DNA of 64,000 nucleotides. It comes from Topomyia yanbarensis. Lineage: Eukaryota > Arthropoda > Insecta > Diptera > Culicidae. The DNA is taken from NCBI RefSeq assembly GCF_030247195.1, contig NC_080671.1, positions 100,365,845-100,429,844 on the forward strand, read 5' to 3'. Each line of letters starts with the position of its first letter. The first letter of the stretch is position 1. The position numbers and the translations under genes are program-made. This document shows positions 24,273-36,915 of this stretch, one piece after another. The notes beneath the pieces were generated by a model. The model searched no databases. It was not told the origin of the DNA and saw only the letters and a program-made list of their open reading frames with translations.

Positions 24273-24686
24273 ATGGTATTAGTCATTTTTCAGGTCATTC
24301 AAGAAGCATCAACAATCTTTTATAAATGGCAACAATGGAATGTTTTCTGGGCTCATTCATATGTTTTAATATTAGAGGTTATATACATACGATACAAAAA
24401 TAGTTTGACGCAAAGTTTGATGAAAAAAATTTTAGCCTATGGTTGCCATTCTCGGTGCCTTGACCATGTACTGATTTATGCATTTGAATCTGGTTTGAAA
24501 TATTGCGTGTCTTAAGGTATTTGTTAGAATGCCTCAAATTCCTGTTATGTTGGTTTATTTATATAATCGCCAAAGCTGCTAAAATGTGACAGGTTTGTTT
24601 GAATATGATGAAGAAGAAAATCTTAAACCGTAGCGTACTTTTCTCAAATCGCAGTTGCTTGTTGCGATACTCATCCGTACGGTGCA
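24273..24686. other. Spacer between two MITEs
   Basis: A frame of 82 codons (24267-24515) starts inside the MITE and shows no domain. Nothing is recognised. Confidence 0.35.
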
Positions 24687-25580
24687 CACTAGAGTGGGAC
24701 ACGGTTGTATGAAAAAAAAACAATTTTGCACCGAGCATTTTTTTTGGGTCCCATTTAGCTCCCAGAACAACTCCGCAAATTTTAAGCTCGATCGGTGAAA
24801 GGTGAAACTATATTTTTGCGCCCACGGTTTAATGGGATTTTGTATGGGGAAATCGTCTTTTGCAAAATAATTCGTCCAAGAGTCGCCCGTTACCTCCTAA
24901 AAATAAATAGATATCTGATTTTTATAGGAAATTTGTTAAGGAAACGAAGTTTAGAAGACCGCAAAACGATCTGATGCTTGTGGAAAAAGTTATAAGCAAA
25001 AACCGATTGATGCCCTGATGATTGATGAAAATTTCACTTTTCATAGCATCACTGCTTCCGACGGTCGAGTTATATAAAAAAAATAATTTCCCTGATTATG
25101 GACAAAAGAAGCCTTAATTTAACCCTCAAAACTCTTTCGAAGTGGCTAAACAGTATAGATAATTGATTTAGACACATTAAGAGAAGATCAAAACAAAATT
25201 GCATATAATTAGACAACCAACAGCAGTGGTGCTAGAAAAAATGAATATTTTATCAATCGTCAGAGCTTCAATCGGTTTCAGCCTAATAACTTTTTTCTCA
25301 AGCGTCAGACCGTTTCGTGGTTTTCGAGACTTTGTTTCTTTGTTAAATTTTCTATAAAAGCCACATAACAGTTTATTTTTAGAAAGCAATGGGCGACTCC
25401 TGGGGGGATTATTATGTAAAGGTTAATTTTCCCATATAAAATCCCATGTAAACTTTAAACAGTGAGCGCAAAAATATAGTTTCAGGGATCGAGCTAAGAA
25501 TTTGCACAGTTGTTCTAGGACCCAAATGGTACCTAAAAAGTTGCTCGGAGCTGGAATGTAATTTTTGTCCCACCCTAGTG
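24687..25580. mobile_element. Long-TIR MITE, 894 bp (relative of 16270-19005)
   Basis: Ends CACTAGAGTGGGACA and TGTCCCACCCTAGTG. The inverted arms run nearly to the middle (shared CGATCTGATGCTTGTGG-like and AAAACCGATTGATGC blocks), so most of the element can fold into a hairpin. The right arm preserves the unoccupied TTAA site of the piggyBac-like MITE, and the left arm the unoccupied site of the CACAGTG element. No target duplication was found. Confidence 0.75.
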
Positions 25581-25639
25581 AACAGTCACTGCATCACTGA
25601 CATAGGAATGCAAAAAGAGCTTCATACTGGGGAGTTCGC

Positions 25640-25845
25640 CCCGATACTTCTCCACGGTGTCTTTGTCGAACAACTTTATTCAAAAAAAATTCGGCATCTG
25701 TAAAATTTCGGGATATGAAAGAATGGACTTTTCCCTTTCATTTGAAAGTAAAATTAAAATATTCTGTCGGGGGGTCTAGAACAACTTTTTATTTTAAAGT
25801 TTTTTGATTGAAAACTTAAGTTTTTTAATGAAATTAATTCGCATT
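25640..25845 (+). repeat. Interspersed repeat, inverse copy of 37480-37690
   Basis: Blocks CCCTTTCATTTGAAAGTAAA, ATTAAAATATTCTGTCGGGG and GAACAACTTTTTATTTTAAA occur here and, complemented and in the same relative order, at 37480-37690. No coding evidence. The rest of 25581-26040 holds nothing else I recognise. Confidence 0.65.
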
Positions 25846-26045
25846 TTTGATACTAATTGGTACTATACAAAAATTAAAAAAATACTAAAGGTGAGAATCT
25901 GATGAACAAGCTCATTATCTACAACTTCGTAGAATGCTATTAATCGATGTACAATCACCCGAGAAAGTGTGCGCGGGGCCTATGGATTAAGAAGTCGATT
26001 AACAAGGAATTACAAAAAAATGTTGGGTTCAAATGAACAGTAAAT

Positions 26046-26151
26046 TCAGATAAATTTCAATGTTTAAAAAGTCCCATTCTCAGCAGAAAAAAATGGCTGG
26101 CAAAAAAATTTTCAGATTCCGCCGGTTCTTGGGCGAAAATGACAATTTAAG
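26046..26151 (+). repeat. Left ~105-bp direct repeat bracketing the RNase H LINE
   Basis: Starts CAGATAAATTTCAATGTTTA and ends GGCGAAAATGACAATTTAAG. It matches 33015-33127 with a few substitutions and one indel in the poly-A middle. A second copy of ACAATTTAAG follows directly at 26142-26151. Read as a very long target duplication or a pre-existing repeat. Confidence 0.65.
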
Positions 26152-26494
26152 ACAATTTAAGGTATGGAACCCGGGTCCCGTGGTGATGGAGGAACGCTAC
26201 GTGGGAAGCTGAGCTGCAAGCAACCGGGCGAGTCATAGGTGGTGGATAATGCTTAATCGCGATAGCAACTAGTTGTGATTCGCGACCCGAACCAGCAGCG
26301 GGGGCTGACTGCGGGTGTGGTAGGACGAGGTAGTGGGCTCTATACGTTCTAGGCCTAAATACCACATGCCCTAAAGCAGCCCTGGCAAGGCGAGCCAGCG
26401 CCACCTTTAAATAAGCGCTTAGCCCAAATCCCTCTCCTCCCGTTATCCTTCCCTCCTTCTGCGGCTGTTCGCCCATCTAAATATGGAAGCTGTT

Positions 26495-28493
26495 CCACGG
26501 TGTTCCTAAAACCGTTATTAACTGAAAAAAATGACCATAAATTTGGCATACGGCATTCGAAAGATACAGTATCCAAGCATCTTCTCAGTGAATTTCAAAA
26601 TGATCCATCGAGGGATTCGAGAGATATGGTGATTTGAAGTTTTATGATACGTTTCATAAGGCTACCAACAAACACCCACGGGTTTGGTCCAATCTCTATG
26701 AACAAAAAAATATTTGTCTACTTATTTAGTACAGGGCATTCAAAAGATATAGTAATCAAGTATATCCCCTGCAAGTTTGGAAATATTTCATTGACGGAAT
26801 CGAAAGTTGTAACGGTTTGGATGTGGTATGCGGTCATAGATGGGTTTTCTACCAGACTTCAAGCGTGAATCCAAGTTTGTCCATTGACTATTTGGATCGT
26901 TCACACGTGTCGCGATTTTTAAAGGAAACCCTTACCATTTTATTACATAAATATTATGCACAAATGGTGTTATTAATATGGTGCACTGAAAAAATATGAA
27001 AATAGGGTTGTCTACCAAACGTTAAATATAATGTGTAAATTAAAAAAAAATAGATGAAAGCTGGAATGTTTACTTCAAAAGGCCATATCTCAATGGTATG
27101 TTGACTGATTCTAATTATTTTTTCATTATTAAACAGGTAGACGTTTCATCGTTAATTTTCATCAAGAAGAATATAAAATAGAGTTGTCTACATAAATTAA
27201 TAGAAAATATAATTGGTCTCAACTATATGTATTATAATTATTTAGTGATTATTTTTGTATTAAAAATAGCGGCCTATCAATTTTTATATACTAGTTGATT
27301 GCAATTGCTGTTTACTACAAATTATGGATATATGAAATGTTAAAACTAACACAGTCGTGATTCGCTGGTCGCTCAATTTTTAACAGGAGCCGCTTTTTAG
27401 TTGGACCTCCGCTAGTTGGTCCATTGTCGACATCTGAATGTCAAATTCTCATGTTAAATTCAATTCGACAATAAAACTGACAATAGTTTGATCCCCCTAC
27501 TAATAACATCCCCCAGTTTTAACATCTGTCAACCCAACCAGCGAATCACGATTGTACATAATTTCCAACAAAAACCGTATCATAACATAAATTGATCTGA
27601 ATCAGCAAATACCTTCATATTTTTGAATATATGTATTGAATTTATGGTTTTATATTTCCATGATTTGTAGTTTGCGTTCGTTGCATTCAACTAATGTATA
27701 GAAATTGATAGGTCGTCGTTTTGAATATAAAGATATTTACTAAATAGTGATAATACATATAGTTGAGGATAATTAAGTTGTCTATTGATTGAAGTAGCCA
27801 ACTCTATTTTATATTCTTCTTGATGAAAATTAACGATGAAACGTCTACCTGTTCAATAATGAAAAAATAATTAGAATCAGTCAACATACCATTGAGATAT
27901 GGCCTTTTGAAGTAAACATTCCAGCTTTCATCTATTTTTTTTTAATTTACACATTATATTTAACGTTTGGTAGACAACCCTATTTTCATATTTTTTCAGT
28001 GCACCATATTAATAACACCATTTGTGCATAATATTTATGTAATAAAATGGTAAGGGTTTCCTTTAAAAATCGCGACACGTGTGAACGATCCAAATAGTCA
28101 ATGGACAAACTTGGATTCACGCTTGAAGTCTGGTAGAAAACCCATCTATGACCGCATACCACATCCAAACCGTTACAACTTTCGATTCCGTCAATGAAAT
28201 ATTTCCAAACTTGCAGGGGATATACTTGATTACTATATCTTTTGAATGCCCTGTACTAAATAAGTAGACAAATATTTTTTTGTTCATAGAGATTGGACCA
28301 AACCCGTGGGTGTTTGCTGGTAACCTTATGAAACGTATCATAAAACTTCAAATCGCCATATCTCTCGAATCCCTCGATGGATCATTTTGAAATTCACTGA
28401 GAAGATGCTTGGATACTGTATCTTTCGAATGCCGTATGCCAAATTTATGGTCATTTTTTTTTTTAGTTAATAATGGTTTTAGGAACACTGTGG
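26495..28493. mobile_element. Foldback element, 2.0 kb, with ~830-bp inverted arms
   Basis: The left arm begins CCACGGTGTTCCTAAAACC and the right arm ends with its complement (CCACAGTGTTCCTAAAACC). The outer ~690 bp of the arms are almost identical. Two open frames of 60 and 74 codons recur on both strands with only one residue differing. The inner ~140 bp are visibly more diverged. The loop (about 27330-27660) holds a small MITE. I see no transposase and assign no superfamily. Confidence 0.85.
27355..27552. mobile_element. MITE in the foldback loop, ~198 bp
   Basis: The left end TCGTGATTCGCTGGT(CG) and the right end CCAGCGAATCACGA are inverted repeats, with ACAGT and TTGT just outside. No coding capacity. 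It lies between the foldback arms. Confidence 0.65.
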
Positions 28494-29254
28494 TTCTTCA
28501 ATGTCAGCTTCTTTCACCGAACAGCCTAGATAAGCCGTGTAGTGTCGGTAGTGGTTGTTTCAACCGGCTAAGAATTACACTACGGACTATCTTTTTCAGT
28601 GGTAAAAATCTACCAAACAGGGAACCCCAATTCCATAGTGTCATGCGACCCGTGCTATGGGTAAAATTGTTGAGGGGGTTCAAAACATTCTCAATGGCGA
28701 ACGGAGCCTGGGATGAGTTGGGCGAAGTCCCCAGTATGCTGCATTACGCAGCGGAACGTTCACTCTACACACCGATTTTTTTTCACCGATGATCCACTTA
28801 ATTTTGCCGAATTTTTGTTGGCTGATGGTAGTTCGGTGAAGTTTTGTTGAGTTTCGATTATCAAATTTCGATGTGTACAGATGAACCTGCCCAGAGGCCG
28901 TGTGGTATCCGGCCTAGAATTGAGCCACTGGAGTCATGCTCCCATGTCGTAGGAGGCGACTGAAAGTAGGAGACCCTAAGTCAAGGTGTAGTTCCGTGCC
29001 GAGGACTTAATGACTGGAGGGTCTAAAATATGCCAGTCGCGCACGGAGCATTTTGGGTTTTGCCCTTACTGTGTTATGCGAATCTCTGACACAGTGGACC
29101 ATTATTTTCTTCGCAAATCGTGGGAATCAAATGATCATGTCCCATTTAAACCTGATATGGCTCGCTATATGCGTTAACATCCCAACTCGCTTGGTGTCCT
29201 CTAGTTGTTGTGCAATTTGTGTTGGAGATGAAATGTACAGTTCTCTAATCAACA

Positions 29255-30060
29255 ATGGTTAGAATAGCACAAGTCAATCTCCAACATAAACGTACAGCAA
29301 CTATGAATTTATCTCGACTCATGCAGGAAGGTAAAGCTTCCATAGCATTGGTTCAAGAACCGTATTTCCATAAAGGAAACTTCTATTTTGGAAAGTTACT
29401 TAACACTGCCTTCATTGCTTACAACAAGACAGGCATGACTAACCCACGTGAAATGCCTCGTGCTTGCATTCTTGCAAATAAGGCTATTGACGCGTGTCTC
29501 ATATCGGAGCTCACAACTCGCGATATCTGTGTTGTCACAGTTACACTGACTGTCGGAAACGTAGACAAAAAATATATATATTGTTCCGCATACCTACCGC
29601 ATAACGAGTCATCTCCTTCTGATGATTTCAAAAGCGTTGTATCATATTGTAGCAGAAATGGGCTTCCGCTCATTATCGGCAGTGATGCGAATGCTCATCA
29701 CATCATTTGGGGCAGCTCAGACATCAATCTGAGAGGCTCTGAACTGATGGAGTACATAAGTAGTACAAATCTCCATATCCTGAATGTCGGGAAACCGACC
29801 AACTTTTGCGAGGTCTGGGAGGGAGGAGGTGTTAGACATAACACTTTGCTCTGATAGAATTTTGCATGAACTGGGAAATTGACAGGTTCCAAATGAAACT
29901 GAACCGTCTCTATCCGATCATAAATATATATTTTTCGATCATTTTGATGTCACCTTCAATGTGGTGACATATCGTAATCCTAAATCAACAAACTGGGACC
30001 TCTTTTTGGAAAACTTGGCGACTAAATTTCATGGATATTTTCCAACAATTAGTCAACTTA
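29255..30060 (+). pseudogene. LINE endonuclease domain (AP-type), broken
   Basis: Starts MVRIAQVNLQHKRTATMN, with the AP-endonuclease landmarks QVNLQH, LVQEPYF, GSDANAHHIIWGS and NLRGSELMEY typical of I/LOA/R1-type elements. The first frame ends at 29854 by frameshift. The expected TLCSDRILHELGN and the catalytic SDHK block (about 29915-29930) continue in a different frame, after a further stop. In an intact element it would nick the target DNA to prime reverse transcription. Confidence 0.8.
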
Positions 30061-30185
30061 GACGACTTAGATGACGTCGTGGATACGACAAACTCATTCA
30101 TATTAGCATCCTACGAAGAAGCTTGTCCACTTCGTACTGTTAAATCGACTAGGGGACCCCTTGGTGGAGGGCTGAGCTTGAAAGA

Positions 30186-31745
30186 ATGAAGAAAGTTATG
30201 AGAAGAGCTTGGAACCGGCGTCAGCGTGATGACTCCAGGGCTTTCAGGTTAGCTCGCAGTGCATATAAGAAATGTCTTAGATCTGCAGAACGGGCTGGCT
30301 GGCAAAGCTTATGCACTAATGTCTGTAGTTTGAACGAGGCTAGCAGATTAAATAAAATTCTCTCCAAATCGAATGATTTTCAGATGAACTCCTTAAAAAC
30401 CAGAGATGGTGTTTATGTGACGGACGAAAAAGATGTTCTTAATTGTCTCTTCGACACACACTTTCCAGGTTGTATCGATCCGGAGTTGAACAATGTTCAC
30501 AGATCTCATTCTGGTGACTCGGACTCGTGGGCGTTAGCACGCACATTGGTTTCCACTGAATCGGTCAAGTGGGCAGTTGACAGCTTTGCTCCATACAAAT
30601 CACCCGGAAAAGATGGAATACTTCCCGTGCTACTGCAAAAGGGATATGATATTCTGAAACATGTCTTGAAAAAGATTATGCTTTCCAATCTTGCTACCGG
30701 ATATATCCCGAAAGCATGGCGGAACGGATGATCGATCATCACATCAGGAGCGTTAGTTTAGTTGAATATCCACTGCACAAAATGCAACATGCATATCAGT
30801 GTGGGAAATCCGCGGTCACTCTGCTTCACGATGTTGTTTACAACATTGAGAAAGCCTTCTCGCTCAAGCAATCTAGCTTGGGTGTATTCCTAGATATTGA
30901 GGGTGCTTTTGACAATGTGTCTTTCCAGTCTATTCTGGAAGCGACGCGCGGTCATGGGATACCTGCATGTATCTCAGGTTGGATAAACGCAATGCTTAGT
31001 AACCGCATACTTTTCTCGTCACTGCGACAGGCTGAGATACGGAAGTTGAGTATTTGCGGTTGTCCTCAGGGCGACGTTCTGTTACCTTTGTTATGGAACT
31101 TAGTAGCTGACGGCTTGTTGAAGAGACTCAATGAGCTTGGATTTCCAACCTACGGGTTTGCTGACGATTACCAAATACTAATTACTGGATTTTGCATCGG
31201 AACAATCTTTGACTTAATGCAACAGGCATTAAGAGCTGTCGAACAGTGGTGTCGACAAGTTAAAATCAGTTAACCCAACCAAAACTTCAATGGTTCTTTT
31301 CACGAAGAAGCGAATAACAACCGGGGTTCGTCCCTTGCAGTTCTTTGATTCTGAGCTACTGTGTGCAGATCAAGACAAATACGTTGGAGTCATATTGGAT
31401 TCCAAACTGAATTGGTCTGCTCACATTGAGTTCAGAGTCAAGAAAGCGTGCATGGCCTTCGGGCAGTGCAGACGAACTTTTGCAAAGACCTGGGGTCTCA
31501 AACCTAAATACATCTATTGGATTTATACGACAATTGTACGTCCACTACTCTCATACGGATGCCTTGTGTGGTGGCAGAGGGGAGAGGTGGTGACAGTCCA
31601 GTCAAAGCTAAACCATCTGCAAAGAATGGCGCTCATGGTGTTGACTGGTGCTTTCACCACGACTCCGACTGCTGCTCTTGAGGCACTTCTAAATATCAAA
31701 CCATTACACATACACCTCAAACAAGAGGCACTACCATGTGCATAA
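30186..31745 (+). pseudogene. LINE reverse transcriptase domain, broken
   Basis: Three abutting frames (30186-30731, 30716-31273, 31290-31745) together cover RT: SPGKDGILPVLLQ, ERMIDHHIRSVSL, the catalytic-Asp block FLDIEGAFDNV, CPQGDVLLPLLWN and the catalytic FADD. The thumb region follows (YVGVILDSKLNWSAHI). CPQGGVLSPLLWN is the form seen in the 9.4 kb copy, so D and L here are probably later changes. Frameshifts separate the pieces, so it is inactive as it stands. Confidence 0.85.
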
Positions 31746-31808
31746 AGACTGCAGGTTACTGGGCTTTGGAACAGTAATCATGTTGATATTGCTACCAGTC
31801 ATACACAA

Positions 31809-32793
31809 TTGTGGTCACAAATGGTTACATGGGGTGAAGAAATTCTTGCTCCCAGCGATATTACACTCACTTGTAGTTATCCTTACAGGACATTCCATGT
31901 GAAGATTCCCTCTCGAGAGGAATGGTTGTCTGGCTTTATGGAAAGACAACAACAAACGCAAGTGGTTTGTTACACCGACGGTTCTCTGATGGAGGGACGT
32001 GCTGGTGCTGCTGTCTACTGTCGTGAAATGAGATTGGAACAATCTCACTCACTAGGTAGATACTGTACTGTATTCCAAGCAGAAATCTTTGCGATTATGT
32101 GCGGGGTGCAATCGGCCCTTCAACTGAGTTTGTCCGGCAGAGTTATAAACTTCTGCTCCGATAGTCAGGCTGCAATCAAGGCCCTTAGCTTAGACAAATC
32201 CTGGTCCAAGCTAGCGATCGCGTGCCGAACCCAAATCGAAGAACTAAGCATTGTCAACACTATCTACCTTGTCTGGGTGCCCGGACATTGCGGTATTACT
32301 GGAAATGAATGGGCTGACGAATAGGCCAGGGCAGGTTCAGCGATTGACTTCGTTGGTCCTGAGCCCGCGCTGCCAATTTCGACAAGTTGGATAAGGGAAA
32401 AAATACGGTCCTGGGCTTCGTCCGAGTACCGCAATTATTGGAGAAATCTACAAACGTGTCGCCAAACAAAGGCGTTTCTAGAACAACCATGCCCAGTGGT
32501 TTCGAAAAATCTCTTACATTTTTCGAAGCTCCACTGCGGCATGCTGACCAGGGCTTTAACCGGCCACTGCAAACTCAATTATCACATGGCAACTATTCAG
32601 CGCGCTGAGTCTTTTACATGTGATCTTTGTGAATCCGACTACGGAACCTCATATCATCTGATATGCAACTGTCCAGCGGTAGCGCAATTGCGATTTCGAG
32701 TCTTCAGCCGTCCTTATACAGACGAAACCATGTTTGGACGACTGAAACTCAGAGACATACTAAAGTTTCTTATCAAATGTGGTAAAGAGCTTT
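31809..32793 (+). pseudogene. LINE RNase H domain and C-terminal zinc knuckle, broken
   Basis: The RNase H type 1 residues are all visible: Asp in CYTDGSLMEGRAG, Glu in FQAEIFAIMCG, Asp in CSDSQAAIKAL, and the His/Asp of WVPGHCGITGNEWADE. The frame ends at 32324 with TAG directly after that last motif. A frame at 32496-32795 carries the zinc knuckle CDLCESDYGTSYHLICNC. In the family RNase H degrades the RNA template after first-strand synthesis. Confidence 0.85.
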
Positions 32794-33014
32794 AGGCTTA
32801 TTCGCAGGCAAGTTGAACTACTTGTGAGTTTAACTTACCTGTTGTTTATTTTTGTTTTGTGCTGTTATTTTGCCACCCTTCCAATTCTACTTCCCCACAC
32901 CTCCTTGTACTTTGCTTCCACTCAGGAAATGATGAAAACACACGGCATGGCACAAATCCCCGACTATGTACGGGGAACGTGCCATTTGAGCCAATATATT
33001 CTGATTCCTGATTC

Positions 33015-33127
33015 CAGATAAATTTCAATGTTTACAAAGTCCCATTCTCAGCAGAAAAAATTCATTTTTTCTGCTCATTTCTTTAATTTTCAGATTCCGC
33101 CGGTTCTTGGGCGAAAATGACAATTTA
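33015..33127 (+). repeat. Right ~113-bp direct repeat bracketing the RNase H LINE
   Basis: Starts CCAGATAAATTTCAATGTTT and ends GGCGAAAATGACAATTTAAG. It pairs with 26046-26151. Confidence 0.65.
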
Positions 33128-34087
33128 AGAACAAGGAAGTGTGGAAAGGTGTTGACCAAATTTATTCGATAATCTTATACCTTTTCAAGATGTTGATTAA
33201 TGTAATAACAGATTTTATCATGCTTTTTTCATTTCTTCTCTCGCTCTAGGAGCTAATATAAACTAGAATGACCCTGATCCTATCCTGCCTGGTAAAATAC
33301 AATTGGCTTAAATTCAATGCTTTATATTTGAATTAACTAAAGTAGACAGTTCAAGTCATTGTAATAAACGTCGGATTTTATTGCAACTTTGGGTTGAGAC
33401 TCCTGTTTGTCCTTATCAACACTAAAGGAAAGATGATTGAAAGAGAAAAAAAAACTCTGAGTTTTGGATCCATGTTTGTTATCTTTTGAGGTAGATTCAT
33501 TACATCAGAATTCATAGATTCAGAGGTTTGCTTGTCCTCAAATTTTATTTTCAAATCGAACACACTTCACATAATCTTAGAAAAAAGAACAAAACCAAGT
33601 TTCATTATTTCCTTTAAGAAGAAATTCCGGAATCGTTACTCGTTGAACACGGATTACAACAGAAAACGATCAAGAAAATATCAGGTTGGACCATACATTC
33701 AGTAAATTCACAAAGTAATACAAGTCTGTTCATTGAAGATTTCCCTCATAATATGGGATAAGAACAAATATCACATATCAAGAAGACAGAGTTGCCAGTT
33801 CAGTTCAGTATCTGGAGACATTAACAGCAACACGTCTCTCGGGTAAAGGTGATACTTTCTATATCTACTTTTATATTGAGATCGCTATCTTCGTACAATA
33901 GACAAAACCTTTATTTCTCATTTACTATTGAGATTTCTGTTCAATGTACAGCGATTCCCAAAACTTGAAACAAACTTGAACATAAATCTCATCGAATTAT
34001 TATTCTATCCTTCATGAAACTGTCAATCAAGATTCTCAATCGAAATCAAATTAAATTACTGAATATCTAATCGGGTTTGATCAAATA
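33128..34087. other. Intergenic, no recognised gene
   Basis: AT-rich. Near 33785-33860 a GTTGCCAG...CTGGAGACA...GGGTAAAGGTG block resembles 3355-3430 in inverse orientation. Nothing else is recognised. Confidence 0.4.
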
Positions 34088-34215
34088 TACACCGGATTCT
34101 GTTTTTGCACGCACTTTTTTTGTACGGTTTTTTTTTGCACGACTTTTTTGCACGGTTTTGCAAAATAATACGGTTTTTATGTATAAAATATCTATTTCGA
34201 TATACAAGTTTAATG

Positions 34216-34450
34216 ATTTGATCATCCCGTGAAAAAAAAACCGTGCAAAAAAAATCCGTGCTATTTCGAGAAACCGTGTAAAAAAATCCGTGTTATTTCG
34301 AGAATCCGTGCAAAAAAAATCCGTGTTATTTTGAGAAACCGTGCAAAAAAAATCCGTGTTATTTTGAGAAACCGTGCAAAAAAAATCCGTGCTATTTCGA
34401 GAAACCGGGCAAAAAAAATCCGTGATATTTCGAGAAACCGGGCAAAAAAA
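34216..34450 (+). repeat. 33-bp tandem array, ~7 units
   Basis: The unit is TTATTTCGAGAAACCGTGCA followed by AAAAAAATCCGTG. Because 33 is a multiple of three, frames stay open and give a meaningless 11-residue periodic peptide on both strands. Units differ by C/T and T/G substitutions. Confidence 0.9.
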
Positions 34451-36651
34451 ATAATAGGCATTTAGTAACGGCAGCTGAAAATAAATGGCATTGGATATTT
34501 GCAATGCAAATGAGGATGATCTGCCAATGTGTAAAAATCGCGTGCTTTTCAATTTTAGGAAATGAGTTGTTATTCAAAATTCAAGTTATGGTAGTTGAAA
34601 ATCAATAATGTTGGGCAATGGTTTTTATAGGATTGTATGCTTTTTAGATATCATCAAATAATATTCCGGTTCATATATCACATCGCATTGGCAATGGAGC
34701 AATTGGTATATGGCCAAATTCCCCCGGGTAGTGCCACTGCACAAAGTATTTTAATTTTGTTTGTTCAGTTTGATAAGCTAGAAACTGATAGCGGAGATTT
34801 TAATATGCAGGGATACGCAATACGTATTGTTTGGTCTGAGTAGATAACGACTGATGTTTCCTTTTACCAACCAATTAGTGATCTCTGATTGAATAGAGCT
34901 TTCAAAGAGTTAGGTACAGGCACAAGTCTATTTTTTTACTGAGATGGGACAAGTTAGTGCTGGACCTGTGGCCTTCGTCTGGTATGATCCATTCTCGTTG
35001 GTACGGATGTGTTCATGACTGGTTTGTGGATGAGTGGTCCTTACAAGTGAATTGATCACTTCGCTTGGGTGGAGATATATGTGACTTCTGCTAGCTGTCG
35101 AGTTTGGATATGTTAGCTGGTTCCAAGAAGATGTGCAGGACTAGCACCTACGAGAATGTTGATTGTTTCACTCGAGCTTTGGTTCTTGGAAATAACAAAT
35201 CGCTTCCTCGGTGTGATATGTTCGAGTTGAATGCTCAGTGGTATAAATGTGCATTCGGTTCGAGCAAATTGAGTCGTCTGGAGGATTGGTGGTCTCCGAG
35301 AGCAGATGCGAATAACTCTGAAGTATCCAATTAAGGGAGATTGTATCTATGGAACTTAAAAATATTGTCACTACTCTAGCTTATTGGTACATCATAACAA
35401 CTACCAATATCGTCTATTTAGAACAGCGATTTTCAAATTCTGTTATAAGATCGAGAAGAAATATAGCACAGTTGTAGTGAATAAATAATTTGCGAATAAG
35501 GGCCAATACTGCTGGCATCTTTTATTATATTTATTAATAGTCGATTGATCCGCTTCAGACCTAGGAGACGAAAGAAAAGAATAGGAACAAGACAAAAGGC
35601 GATTCTAATTCTAAATTGGTTTAGTATAGATATAGATGACTCAAACGCACTGACAAGAGAAAATTTTTCAGAATCATACAAATTATAGGACATCACACTT
35701 TTTGAGACACACATGCACAAAACTTTATCGTCCTCCTAAAGATCGGTGTTTAATTGGCAGATAGTCGCTATTTCGTTCGATTTTGCAAAGTTTGCCTCGC
35801 GGGACGGACCGATATCCACCCAGGCACAGGTTGCAGTCGTTAAAAAAACTAGATTCGCTAAGTGTAAAAATAGCGAATTTTCAGCTTTTCAGGAAAGAAT
35901 TTTTCATCAAAGTGCAGTTTTGGAAATTTTAATTGCAAAGAAGGGGTCTGTCAACATTGCAAAATGGCAAATGCCGCCTCTTATCAGGAAAGAGTATTTA
36001 ATTAAGTAAAAGCCAATCAATAGGCCGTGAAAATTGACAATTTCTGACATTTCAATTGCGCAAGAGAGTCTTTGTATCAAAATATTTTTTTTTACTTTTC
36101 ATGAAAATTCTTTTAATGAGAAGATAACCATTTACATGAAAAAATCGCAAAAAATGACAATTTTTATATTATTGTCCCAGAATCGAACAATGTTTCTTAC
36201 CAAACTGTATATGACCGCATACTGTTCGAAAGGTCTAGTTTTCTTCGTTCAAAAAATGTTACAAAACCGAAAATCGGCTGAAAATGACAACGTTGTTGTG
36301 GCAAAGGTCCCAAAAAAATTTTTTTTGCTTCAAAATTTCGTGTGTACATTACTTTGTATCGCATTTGCTATACTAGTTCATTTTAAAAATTTAAAATCGC
36401 TGTAGCACAGTGTAATCTACAAAAAGTTAACAAACTCTAAATAGTTGAAACATTTTACCATTTTAACTATTGCTTTTCAACGGACAATAACTTCTTTTAA
36501 CGAATAAAAAACTTACATTTTTCTAAAAAAACCTCCTCGAAAAATTAAAAAACTTGTACTGGGCACATTGACAGCCCCCTTGTGCATTTAAAATGTCCAA
36601 CAGTATTCATTGTTAAATACGATAACCAAATAGCTGTTAATAAAAAAAATC

Positions 36652-36915
36652 AGATTTTTTTACACGGTTTCTCAAAATAACACGGATTTTTTTTGCACGG
36701 TTTCTCAAAATAGCACGGATTTTTTTTGCACGGTTTCTCAAAATAACACGGATTTTTTTTGCACGGTTTCTCAAAATAACACGGATTTTTTTTACACGGT
36801 TTCTCGAAATAGCATGGATTTTTTTTGCACGGTTTCTCGAAATAGCACGGATTTTTTTTACACGGTTTCTCGAAATAACACGGATTTTTTTTACACGGTT
36901 TTTTTTTGCACGGAA
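36652..36915 (-). repeat. 33-bp tandem array, ~7.5 units, inverse
   Basis: The same unit as at 34216-34450 but on the complementary strand. The 93-codon minus-strand frame (period KPCKKNPCYFE) is a product of the array and not a gene. Confidence 0.9.

Larger units (their letters stand above)
26152..33011 (+). mobile_element. RNase H-bearing non-LTR retrotransposon, broken, with foldback insertion
   Basis: A LINE of the I/LOA/R1-like group, with a 5' untranslated part at 26152-26494 and 28494-29254, then EN, RT, RNase H and a C-terminal zinc knuckle (29255-32793). The 3' end reads ATTCCTGATTCC rather than poly-A. A 2.0 kb foldback splits the 5' part. Its junction is supported by the uninterrupted copy at 37890-37935 (minus strand). 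I found no ORF1 in the 5' part. Assigning 26152-26494 to this element is an inference from the flanking direct repeats. Confidence 0.65.

Noticed and set aside
26644..28341. Identical 74- and 60-codon frames on both strands
   Set aside because: They are the two arms of the foldback element, not a duplicated gene pair.
34067..34552. 161-codon minus-strand frame with periodic FFCTVSQNNTD-type peptide
   Set aside because: It is created by the 33-bp tandem array, whose period is divisible by three. The same array is open on the other strand and at 36650-36931.
34216..36915. 33-bp repeats as a CRISPR array
   Set aside because: The units are contiguous without unique spacers, the two arrays are mutually inverted and the genome is eukaryotic.
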